NCBI GenBank assembly: GCA_002005505.1 | Contig: KV908417.1 | Location: 233,359-263,358, forward strand | Direction of reading: 5' to 3' | Length of the DNA stretch: 30,000 nucleotides | Source: Botryococcus braunii | Taxonomy: Eukaryota > Chlorophyta > Trebouxiophyceae | Shown: positions 19,724-27,994 of the stretch, one piece after another | Layout: each line of letters begins with the position of its first letter | Numbering within the stretch: the first letter of the stretch is position 1 | Notes under the pieces: generated by a model | The model's database searches: none | Told to the model about the DNA's origin: nothing | What the model saw: only the letters and a program-made list of their open reading frames with translations | Translations under genes and position numbers: made by a program

Positions 19724-19890
19724 CTGTTCAGGCACTGCCACCCATTTGTACCGCCATGCACGCTAGGAACTGTACTGTTCAGGCACTGCCACCCATTTGT
19801 ACCGCCATGCGCGCTAGGAATTGAACTGTTCAGGCACTGCCACCCATTTGTACCGCCATGCGCGCTAGGAATTGAACTGTTCAGGACTAA
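19724..19890 (+). repeat. 51-52-bp tandem repeat with TGTACCGCCATGC
   Basis: tgttcaggcactgccaccca begins units at 19724, 19776 and 19827, with a fourth start at 19878. Each unit has ttgtaccgccatgc followed by cgctaggaa. Period 51 keeps frames open on both strands. Confidence 0.95.
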
Positions 19891-20072
19891 TGCAATATGA
19901 GGATGGCTGTTCAAAGCCGGATACGTTTAGGGGCAAGGCTGGGCATCCAGTCAAATTGTGCCACTCTGCAGTTGCGCATGCGTAGCTGCGCATTGCTGTG
20001 CATTTATACCAAGAAATTGAGTATGTCATGTGCAAGCATATGATATATATGCAGCTACGCCATGTAAAGTAT

Positions 20073-20136
20073 ATCGAGAGAGAGAGGGGGGGGGGGGACA
20101 GACAGAGACAGAGAGGGGGAGGGACGGAGGGGGTGA
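20073..20136 (+). repeat. Purine-rich tract
   Basis: (GA)n, G13 and gacaga/gggga units, almost free of pyrimidines. Confidence 0.9.
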
Positions 20137-20283
20137 TGTAAAACCTACAAGCTCTGATTTAAAACCTACAAGCATACCTGATCAGGGCTGTGGTTGGCTT
20201 TCGAGCCTTTTGTCAGCTGTTCAACGTTCCTTATTTCATATAAAATATCAGGATCCTATATTATTAAACTTAGGAATAAAACC

Positions 20284-20346
20284 ATCCTCCTCCTCCTCCT
20301 CCTCCTCCTCCTCCTCCTCCTCCTCCTCCTCTTCCTCCTCCTCCTT
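20284..20346 (+). repeat. (TCC)n microsatellite, also a possible polypyrimidine tract
   Basis: About 20 TCC units with one TTCC interruption, followed by ttag and tcctag. It stands 60 bp before the acceptor of family member 3 and could serve as its polypyrimidine tract. Confidence 0.95.
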
Positions 20347-20402
20347 AGGAGGGTCCTAGACTTTTGAGTGGCGACATGACGGACGGGCTCTGGTAAAAGC
20401 AG

Positions 20403-21052
20403 GTTCGAATCGGAAGCCACCCCGCCCCACGCGCATGAAGCGGGCCCGCTCCATCCCGAGCCTGGAGACAATCCCGGAGCTCCCGCAGCTTCAGGGGGAG
20501 GGCCAAGACGTAGAGGCGCCGCTCCTCCGGCCCTTTCGCTCCCTGGGGGCCGTTCCCGAGGCGCACGCGTCGAGCGACGCGCCAGCTCGCGCGATGCTCC
20601 GGTGCCCCTCGTTCTCCTGCCGGTCTCCGGTGCTTCCTCCGAACGCCGCGGAGAAAGTCCTCGGTTGTACCGCCGAACCCGACGGTGCGACCGATCGAAT
20701 CGACTCGGAGGCTGTCGAAGCTGCCTGCCCCGATGCGTCGTCGACGGGGGCCCACGCGCCCGGTGAGGGACCCTGCGGGAAGAAGCTCGAGGACCTGCTG
20801 CTCGCGGGAGATGGATTCCAGAACGGGAAGCAGCTGCGGCAAGCTGGGCAGGTACAACAGTCGTGGTGCAGATACTTGTTCGGGAAGAGCTGCGAGGAGG
20901 GCGTGGGCGCATACTTGGGCGGTACAGAGGCAGTCCCCAGAAAGCAGCACCGCACGTCCTGCCTCCCCATATTCGAGCTCCTGACGGAAATCCTCCCGCG
21001 GGAAGTCAGGCTGCTGGCGGGGTCGTGTGCCTGTTGCCCAGACTCGCCTTAG
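20403..21052 (+). CDS. Family member 3: LETIPE / FELLT-SCAC protein
   Basis: The frame can start at an AG acceptor (20401-20402, same phase as members 1 and 2) or at ATG 20435, which gives 205 residues. From the ATG: a basic start MKRARSIP, SLETIPE at residues 8-14, then a Pro/Glu/Ala-rich low-complexity middle. A more ordered C-terminal third follows (KKLEDLLLAGDGF, SWCRYLFGKSCEEG). The conserved end is IFELLTEILPREV ... AGSCACCPDSP, with stop TAG at 21050-21052. Third positions are strongly G/C. FELLT-x-I-x-P-x-E-V and SCAC-x-P are shared with member 2 at the protein level, and the DNA around them (gagctcctgac, tcgtgtgc) is also alike. No signal peptide or membrane helix was seen. The two Cys of SCAC could bind metal or form disulfides, but that is a guess. 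No known family recognised; no AATAAA nearby. Confidence 0.6.
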
Positions 21053-21138
21053 GAGGAAGGAGAACAAGCGAAAGCCCCTCTCCAGCTAAGTAGAAGAATT
21101 GAGAAGAAGAAGTGTTCTAGTCAAGTAGAAGACCTGTT

Positions 21139-21293
21139 CTACTTAAGAGGGCATCCGCATGTGGCGCTCGAACGATTATTCGCGGTGTTCGTATACGTAG
21201 CACGTACAACGCGCACGGGCTGCTTGTCTAAAAGCGAAAGTTCAGCGTGCTCGGAATCGATCAACCACAAATGCGGGTGTGCCCTCTAAGTAG
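21139..21293. mobile_element. MITE-like element with 22-23-bp terminal inverted repeats
   Basis: The left end ctacttaagagggcatccgc (21139 on) is the inverse of the right end (21271-21293), allowing one 1-base and one 2-base gap; the shared core is agagggca..ccgcat. Inner bases gtgg/ccac extend the pairing. The interior (about 110 bp) is noncoding. An 8-bp stem aagtagaa/ttctactt overlaps the left end. Length and structure fit a non-autonomous DNA transposon; the target duplication is unclear. Confidence 0.5.
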
Positions 21294-21496
21294 TAGTAGA
21301 AGGAGCTCCCTGCAGGGGGGTTCCTCCGCTGAATTCACTCCGAATTCACGCTGAATCCAACTGAATTCAGTAGAGGAATCCATGAAGTAGAAGAACTATT
21401 ATACTTAATTGGTAGAAGAAATATCCCCCAGCTGGGGGCACCCCCTATGGGCCTGTAGCTATAAGCGCCTGGTTGTAACCAATTAGGTGGTCACGT

Positions 21497-21815
21497 GGTG
21501 CATCATGATGGGGGTTGGATGCATCATGATGGGGGTTGGATGCATCATGATAGGGGTTGGATGCATCATGATGGGGGTTGGATGCATCATGATGGGGGTT
21601 GGACGCATCATGATGGGGTTTGGACGCATCATGATGGGGGTTGAATGCATCATGATGGGTGTTGGATTCATCATGATGGGTGTTGGATTCATCATGATGG
21701 GTGTTGGATTCATCATGATGGGTGTTGGATGCATCATGATGGGGGTTGGATGCATCACGATGGGGGTTGGATGCATCATGACGTGGATGCATCATGATGG
21801 GGGTTGGGGGATCCC
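21497..21815 (+). repeat. 21-bp minisatellite with palindromic core
   Basis: About 15 units of catcatgatgggggttggatg. catcatgatg is itself a perfect 10-bp palindrome. The 21-bp period keeps all frames open (MMGVGCI and HHDASNP type peptides), which I treat as artefacts. Confidence 0.96.
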
Positions 21816-21832
21816 CCACCCCCCCTGCGGAG

Positions 21833-22057
21833 GAAGTCATGCGCTTCCGTCCGAAGACCAGCACAGGCCGACTCTATCTGCGCGTTCATAATATCCTGGC
21901 CGACAACGTTTGCTCCTCTCGCAACAGGCGCCAGCTGGATCTGCAGATGGATAATGATGGCTCATGGATAAAGATGGAGAATGATGGCACATGGATAATG
22001 ATCATTAATTGTCATGACGGCCCTTTGCCCGAATGCTGTGCATGTCATCGTGCCTGA
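21833..22057 (+). CDS. Possible exon after the 21-bp array
   Basis: After a C-rich tract and AG (21831-21832) the frame reads EEVMRFRPKTSTGRLYLRVH and then NILADNVCSSRNRRQLDLQM, with roughly 70 per cent G/C third positions. It contains an ATG at 21839. From about 21950 the sequence becomes a short repeat (ggataatgatggctc, ggagaatgatggcac), and the frame then ends at 22057, so the coding part probably stops earlier at an unidentified donor. No domain is recognised. It lies 780 bp behind family member 3 but shows no similarity to it. Confidence 0.3.
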   Translation, partial: EVMRFRPKTSTGRLYLRVHNILADNVCSSRNRRQLDLQMDNDGSWIKMENDGTWIMIINCHDGPLPECCACHRA

Positions 22058-22740
22058 AAGTCATGGCAGAAAAGGTTGCTTTTTGTAGAATGGTGTGGGC
22101 TGCTTTTATAATTATCACCACATTAATAGTCATAAGCTTGCTTGATAGTCGTGGCGTGCACCTTCCTGCCCAGCTGCAGATAACCTATCGACGTCGTCTG
22201 AGATTTCCCATCGAGACGTCTGCAGACCGATACGCCAGCTAGTCCGCAGGCAAGGTGTTGTTGGACAAACCTAGCAAGGGAGGCCCCTGATTAGGATCCT
22301 GATTAGAATCATGCCTGATAGTCATGGCAGGTACTCGCTGTTTTTTTAGCAATGGTCCTGACTAGGGCGTTCATCCCTGAAAAATACATAGATGATGATT
22401 GGAGGCTTTTTTTTTTTTTTTTTGGTTTTTCATACCGGCGCCCGGGTAGAATGGTTATGCCGCTGACCAGGCATGGTACGCAGTCACCGGTGGACATATG
22501 TACATGTCCACATGGTATGCAGTCACGTGACTATCGATCGGCTTTTTCAAGGATGGTCGAGCTCAAGAGATCATATAAGATGTTTACAGATATCTATATC
22601 GTTCCTTATTGTCCTAGCAGCTAATCACTAGTGCCAATCACAAGTGCCAATCAGTACTGCCATTTAAGGGCAAAATCAAAGATGCTTTGATGGTAATCTA
22701 TAATCTGTATCTAGCTATATCTGTGTTCTATAGCTATAGC
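22058..22740. other. Intergenic, small repeats
   Basis: No gene. A T17 run lies near 22408. catggtacgcagtcac (about 22472) recurs as catggtatgcagtcac (about 22512), with the inverted repeat tggacat/atgtcca between them. Confidence 0.65.
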
Positions 22741-22748
22741 TATATAGA

Positions 22749-22980
22749 TATATCCCAGGCCTGGCACTCACTGTTCTTCGATGATGCTAAGGCATATGTA
22801 CGTGCTAAGGCACATGTACACGAGCACGTGTCCATAGTGGTCCGTCATGCAAAGGCAACTTTGAACATGCAGGGTTCTGCTGGTATTATATCCCGGCAGT
22901 CACTGCTCTTCGATAATGCTAAGGCTTATGTAAGTGCACATGGTGGCTGTCACGTCAGTTTTGCAAAGATGAATAGGAAG
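22749..22980 (+). repeat. 132-bp diverged duplication
   Basis: tcactgttcttcgatgatgc followed by taaggcatatgta (22768) recurs as tcactgctcttcgataatgc followed by taaggcttatgta (22900). The spacing of 132 bp keeps frame, and a 104-codon frame (22687-23001) repeats the peptide SL[F/L]FD[D/N]AKAYV. There is no other sign of coding. Confidence 0.85.
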
Positions 22981-23088
22981 ATCATGCGTACGCGTCGATG
23001 ATCATGTCATATGACTCTGGAGGCCTACGATGTCACACAAGTTGGCCAGCTTCTGCCCCTGCGTGTGAGTAAAAGTTTGAAAACAATA

Positions 23089-23268
23089 TGTCGGTTTCTG
23101 TCCCGTCATGTTGGGTAAAATCCAGTAGTAGTATGTACGAGTTGTACAGTACGACACGTGCTTTTCAGGTGGGTTGAGCTAACAATTCGTCAGTTTCTGT
23201 CCCGTCATGTTGGGTAAAATCCAGTATGTACGACACGTGGTTTTCAGGTGGGTTGAGCTAACAGTATG
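23089..23268 (+). repeat. 99-bp tandem duplication
   Basis: Unit 1 begins tgtcggtttctgtcccgtca; unit 2 begins at 23188 (gtcagtttctgtcccgtca) and lacks about 18 bp (the agtagt/gagttgtacagt part). Both contain gtacgacacgtg and end gttgagctaaca. Confidence 0.95.
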
Positions 23269-23449
23269 GAGGGTTGATCAGCGCTACATTAGCTGCAGAG
23301 CATCATAGCCATGTGTACGCGTACGTCCATGAACCCATGGAGGAGAATAGTCGCAAAGTGCCAATCCTTCCCTGCCCTCACATGAAACGGTACATTAGCT
23401 ACATATGTACACGTAGTGTCCAGCTGTCACGTGCATGTGCCCTACATGG

Positions 23450-23469
23450 ACGTACATGTACATGTACGT
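23450..23469. repeat. 20-bp perfect palindrome of GTAC units
   Basis: acgtacatgtacatgtacgt reads identically on both strands and holds GTAC three times. Confidence 0.95.
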
Positions 23470-23544
23470 ACCTCCCGTGAGGCAGCTGGATTGTACTGAT
23501 GTACAAAAGACGCGTATGCATTCAGTACCAACCGGTCCTGATCC

Positions 23545-23558
23545 GTCCTCATGAGGAC
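23545..23558. repeat. 14-bp perfect palindrome in a longer imperfect one
   Basis: gtcctcatgaggac, flanked by ctgatc on the left and gatcag on the right. Confidence 0.9.
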
Positions 23559-23576
23559 CTGATCAGAAGTGTAAAG

Positions 23577-23690
23577 GTTACGTACCCCATACCCGCGGGC
23601 TAGCTTAAGGTACGTAACTTATAGGCAGTTTCACAGTTTACGTACCTCATACCAGCGGGCTAGCTGAAGGTACGTAACTTACAGGTGGTT
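23577..23690. repeat. Two tandem hairpin units (61 bp)
   Basis: Unit 1 has gttacgtacc (23577-23586) and ggtacgtaac (23609-23618) as a perfect 10-bp stem. Unit 2 repeats this with ttacgtacc/ggtacgtaa (from 23638). Both loops contain gcgggctagct. The stems are conserved between units while the loop differs at several bases. Confidence 0.92.
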
Positions 23691-23840
23691 AAGAGGTACA
23701 GCTCTGACCTTGTCGGTGATTTCCGCAGTTGTGGTTGTCATGAGTGATCACGTGCAGATGTGCAGGGGGCCGGTGTATATCCACAACTGTGTAGGACATC
23801 CTCGATGTGCAATTGCAGTTACTTTGCAGCTTTTCGCGAA

Positions 23841-23905
23841 GTAAATGGAGATATATATCTACTATATATATACTATATCTATTATATATCTACTATGTAT
23901 AGCTA
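23841..23905. repeat. (TATATCTAC)n-like AT tract
   Basis: Irregular repeats of tatatctac and tatatata. Confidence 0.85.
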
Positions 23906-24299
23906 TCCACGTGGTGCACTTTCGCGGGTGTTAGGAACTTAAGGAGTCCTAAAAGTACTACAAGCTTGCTTGCAGCGGCAATATAGTATATAGTTATCAG
24001 TGCGTGGATCATGATACAGCTACCTACGATGATGGTCATGCATACAGCTACCTACGTAGTTGCCTACTTATATACCCCGGACAGATGCTGCCACTGGGCC
24101 AGGGTATACGGGATAGATGTGTAATAACATATTACAGTATGAACTGGCTTCTGTGACAAGTGGAACGAGCGCATATATATGCATATGTGCACTGATCCGG
24201 AGAGAGCCCTGCATTTGGGTGTTACAAGTCCAGCACGCACCGCTTACAGAGTAAACAGAACATACACGTGTGCACACAGATGGTTAGCTACAGGTGCAT

Positions 24300-24745
24300 T
24301 AAACAGGGTCCTGGATTCGGGCGTTACCCCAGGCGTGCACACAAACAGTAATGCTTATTTCCGCGATGACAGAGTCCTGGATCGAAGTAGTATATATGAT
24401 TATACATAATCATCGCACGTGTGCACGCAAATGCTTATTTATGAGAGGACAGGCCTGGATTCGGGCATTTTCGCACGTGCCCCTTTTCGTAGTTTTGAGT
24501 TGACAGGCTTGGATTGGGACGATATGGGCACGTGCCCACACGTGCTTGTTTTTGGGATGACAGGCCTGGATTGGGGCATTACAGCACGTGTCCACACATG
24601 GTTAAATATGGGATGCCGGCCTGGATTGGGGCATTGCCGCACGTGTGCACGGGCGCGGTCCGACCTGCATATGCACGGTCTAATTTAGAGACTCTTAAGC
24701 ACCTTAGAATCGAGCCTGGTTTGGAGAATGTGAGCACGTGCACGT
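24300..24745 (+). repeat. 54-58-bp repeat, one or more G-boxes per unit
   Basis: cctggattggggcatt-type boxes stand at 24454, 24508, 24565 and 24620, with diverged copies near 24310, 24377 and 24715. In the four regular units and the last copy CACGTG follows about 18-20 bp after the box. One unit has gggcacgtgccc and a second G-box nine bases on. Confidence 0.9.
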
Positions 24746-24759
24746 TAGATGGACAAACA

Positions 24760-25540
24760 TATATGTTCTGCATATGCATACACTAGAGAGTCCTGCACGG
24801 TGCTGAAAGCTTTCAAGGGAAGAGAATACAGTTTCATGAATGTGATCACAGGAAGAGACCTTAAAGTGATTTTCAGGAGAAGAGAGTGCATCTTCACAGG
24901 AAGGGACCGGGGAGCAGCCATTACCAGATCCGTGCTTAGGAGTTTTTTGACATGTGCACGTTGGTTAAGGAACGTCAATATGACTGAAGTACACGCAGCA
25001 GAATAGCCTACGGGATTAGGGCTGCCCCAACCCGTACAATTTATTATTCACGGATTAGGTATCCGTCACTGGAGTACCCTTACCCCAGATTATGCGTACG
25101 ACGGCGTCTACGCATATGCATAAGCCCAAGGTCGCCACGTGCAGGCACGTGCCTCAGCTTCACGCGCTGACCACGGCAGACTGGCTGGCCATATGCATAC
25201 GGACATGAGGAAATTACATGAATGTTACTTAAGCTTACAAGCCCCTCTTTCTTGAGACGTTTTTGATACTATATAACATTATGATTGTATACATATACGT
25301 GTACTTGAAATGGGTTTTCCAGGAAGATTAGGGTTTTAAGAGAGGATCATAAGTTTTTACAGAAGGGGCGCGGGTGCCTGTGCAGGAAAGGCGCAGAAGC
25401 CTTTACACATGTGTGTACGTGCATGTGCTCCTTTTTTCTATTTCCAGCTTGGACGCTGTGTGGTTCGTTAAGCTTAATTAATTACGCTCAAGTAGCGTAA
25501 CTTCGATACGGACGCACCCGTATGCATGTACAAATTGGGT
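24760..25540. other. Intergenic, no gene
   Basis: A weak purine-rich repeat of cacaggaagagacc units lies at about 24820-24910. ccacgtgcaggcacgtgcct (about 25135) carries two G-boxes. cctacgggattaggg (about 25010) matches strings at 15285 and 15703. No coding frame supported. Confidence 0.6.
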
Positions 25541-25558
25541 TACGGACAGATGTGGCAT

Positions 25559-25618
25559 TGTGTTGTACAACACAGCGCCACTTGCCCAGCACTGTTTAAT
25601 GTTGCAACATTAAACAGT
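25559..25618. repeat. 16-bp and 28-bp perfect palindromes in tandem
   Basis: tgtgttgtacaacaca (25559-25574) is followed by a 28-bp perfect palindrome at 25591-25618 with arm actgtttaatgttg. A third inverted pair (agtaatc/gattact) follows within 70 bp. Confidence 0.97.
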
Positions 25619-25748
25619 TGGAGAAATCCAATTGGAGAAAGTAATCAATATTGCACGCCAGCGCAAGAGACGATTACTTTTTTCAATATTGCAAAAAAGC
25701 CAGAATGTAAATTGTTACTTTAAAATCGCAACAGATTTGCCATAAACT

Positions 25749-25850
25749 TGCAAGTGTTTCTGTCGATCGCCATTCAGCACGTGCTATAAAGTTGTCCTAC
25801 ATATACATCACTGCAAGTGTTTATGTCGATCGCCGTTCAGCATGTGTTAT
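25749..25850 (+). repeat. 63-bp duplication
   Basis: gcaagtgtttctgtcgatcg (25750) recurs as gcaagtgtttatgtcgatcg (25813); each is followed by cc(a/g)ttcagca(c/t)gtg. Confidence 0.92.
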
Positions 25851-25946
25851 CATCATACGATTACATAATCCATTACAAAACTTGAATGTGTGTCCACGTG
25901 CACGGGCGTCCATGGCCCCGTCGGCTCCGCGTGCCAGCGTGTAGGA

Positions 25947-25969
25947 CACGTGGTCCATGGTTATAAATA
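25947..25969 (+). promoter_or_regulatory. G-box plus TATA-like pair
   Basis: CACGTG at 25947-25952 is followed 9 bases later by tataaata (25962-25969), the arrangement of a simple plant-type promoter. No convincing gene follows within 200 bp, so this may be chance in a G-box-rich region. Confidence 0.25.
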
Positions 25970-26129
25970 CGCTCACAGGATCCCCTGCAAGATCAGCTGA
26001 ACCCTAATCCCGTGTCATAAGACTGTTTCTTGACTGACATGCATGACTCCTGATCAGTGTCGAGACAGTCCCACAGAGGGTGGGTGCTAGCTATAGCTAA
26101 AGTACACGTACTGTCACGCTAGCGCTGCA

Positions 26130-26555
26130 CATACACGCAGCTGGAAGTACGCGTACTTGAGCGCACACCACACAAGCACAACGCTGTGCTCTTCTTGTCC
26201 TGCAAATACCAGTACTGCAGCTAGCTGGAAGTACTACCCCTGCATCTTGGCCGCACGCACACACAACGCTGGCGTTGTCGTCCTGCCAGTACCGCAGCTG
26301 GAAGTACGTACTTGTGCGTATACGCGTCCTTGTGCGTACCACACCCCTACAATTCTGCCTCTTGTCGTCCTGCCAGTACCGCAGCTGTAAGTACACGTAC
26401 TTGTGCGTACCAGTGGCACTACCACACCCCAACAGCTCTGCTCTTTTCGTCCTGCCAACTCTGCAGCTGGAGGGAACGTGCACCTGCATGCTGTGCTGCA
26501 ATGCTGCAGCTGGAGGAACGTGCGTCCACATGCATGCATGTGTGCAAACAACACA

Positions 26556-26638
<83 letters not shown>

Positions 26639-27000
26639 CTCTGCGCTTCATGCGTTCTTCCTGCTGTCCTGCCAATATTGCAGCTGGAAGTACACGTACT
26701 TGTGCAGTACAATAGGCACACAACTCTGCTCTTCCTGTGTCCAGGTTGCTGTCCTGCCAACATTCAAAGGTAAAGTTGAAATATATAAGTCCTGCAGATA
26801 TTGCAGCTTGAATACACGTACTTGTGCGTCCAACAGACACACAACACACCGCCTCTGCTTGCCCTCCCAAAATCGCAGCTGGAAGTACCGCACGTGCATC
26901 AACGTACCACACCCAAACTTGGTTTTAAGCAACTCTGCCCCGGCCGTCCTGCCAACACCACTGCAGCCGGAGGCACGTGCATGTGTGCACAAATCACGCC
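26130..27000 (+). repeat. ~85-bp higher-order repeat, split by (AC)n
   Basis: About ten units share gtcctgccagtaccgcagct, ggaagta(cacg)tacttgtgcg, and cacacccc(aac) followed by tctgctctt. GCAGCTGGA-type boxes stand near 26138, 26217, 26291, 26380, 26460, 26503, 26679, 26801, 26873 and 26960. Several units hold the palindrome aagtacgtactt or a relative. The 271-codon minus frame across it is made of the same repeat and the AC array. Confidence 0.92.
26551..26636 (+). repeat. (AC)n microsatellite 5
   Basis: A pure AC run inside one unit of the 85-bp repeat. Confidence 0.97.
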
Positions 27001-27067
27001 CTTGAAAACAACGCCCAGCAAAAAGCTGCTCCGCGGCTGGCGCTGTTTGTTCTTGCGGCGAATTTTC

Positions 27068-27290
27068 GCTCGAGCGACACACCCGTCTCTCGGTCCTGGC
27101 TGTAACGTTCCTTTCCTTTCCTTTCCTTTCTGCCATTTTAACGTTCCTTGCGGCATTGTGTGCTCGTGTACCACACCCGTTTGTGCCGTTGTGCGCTCTC
27201 GGCATCTTGGAGCTCGCGCATCACACCCGTCTCTGCCATCTGGTGCGTGCAGCGTTCTTTGCTCGCGTACCCCCCTCGTCACTGCCGTTG
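27068..27290 (+). repeat. ~50-bp repeat
   Basis: gctcg(c/t)g.a.cacacccgt(ctctgcc) begins units at 27068, 27162, 27212 and 27261 (94, 50 and 49 bp apart). (ctttc)n stands between the first two. Confidence 0.85.
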
Positions 27291-27360
27291 CAATCCTTCA
27301 TTACAAGTGGACTATCGAAGATATATTGATCCCCAACGAGAATATCCCAGAATGGGAGCC

Positions 27361-27868
27361 CCCCCCCCCCCCCGGGGGCAGGGGTTCGGGGGGGTGGAGG
27401 GTTAGCAAAAGCCGTATTGCCATTTGCCCAGCCCAATTCCATGGCCTGGTGCAAAAGCCTCAATGAGTCCCACACCCAGTCTTTCGAGGATCACGCTCTT
27501 CCTATACGAAGGGCTGGAGCAAAAACGCCTCACTGAGTCCCACACCCACCCTTCAATAAAGTAGGAAGAGCGTCATACTCACGCTCTTCCTCTCCCAGTG
27601 CCCTTCACATACGCGATTCCCCTTCCTTCCTCTCCCTTCCTTCCCTTCCCTTCCCTTTTCTTCCCTTCCCTTTCCTTTTCCTCCCTTTCTTTTTTTCTTC
27701 CTTTCCTCTCCTCTCCTCTCCTTTCCTTCGCTCCCCTTCCTTTCCTTGCTTTCCTATTTCTTTTCCTTTTCCTTCCCTTCCCTCCCTTCCCTTCCCTCCC
27801 CTCCGCTCCCCTCCCCTCTCCTCTCCTTCCATCCGTTTTCCTTTTCATTTCCTCCCCCTCTCCTTAGA
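27361..27868 (+). repeat. Homopolymer C and long CT-rich tract
   Basis: C14 followed by gggggc at about 27361. aagcctcaatgagtcccaca (about 27455) recurs as acgcctcactgagtcccaca (about 27524). A pyrimidine tract of cttcc and ctcct units spans 27600-27868. Its Lys/Glu/Arg or Pro/Ser/Phe frames are low complexity. Confidence 0.9.
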
Positions 27869-27994
27869 AGGTTCCGTCCCATAACTGCGAAGCGTGCCCC
27901 GTCTCCGCGTACTCGTCCCAGCCCGGAATCGCGGCTGATGCTTCGTTGATAGCATTTATCAAGTACCGCACCTGCAAGACGCCCCGAAAGCATT

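Noticed and set aside
20360..20425. tRNA-like string (ggttcgaatc with gtggc/gccac arms) before family member 3
   Set aside because: The arms are only about 50 bases apart and no D or anticodon arms can be drawn.
26097..26912. 271-codon minus-strand frame
   Set aside because: Made of the 85-bp repeat (VLPAAILAGQ-like units) and the AC array; there are competing frames on both strands.
27579..27867. Lys/Glu/Arg-rich and Pro/Ser/Phe-rich frames
   Set aside because: Translations of a pyrimidine tract.
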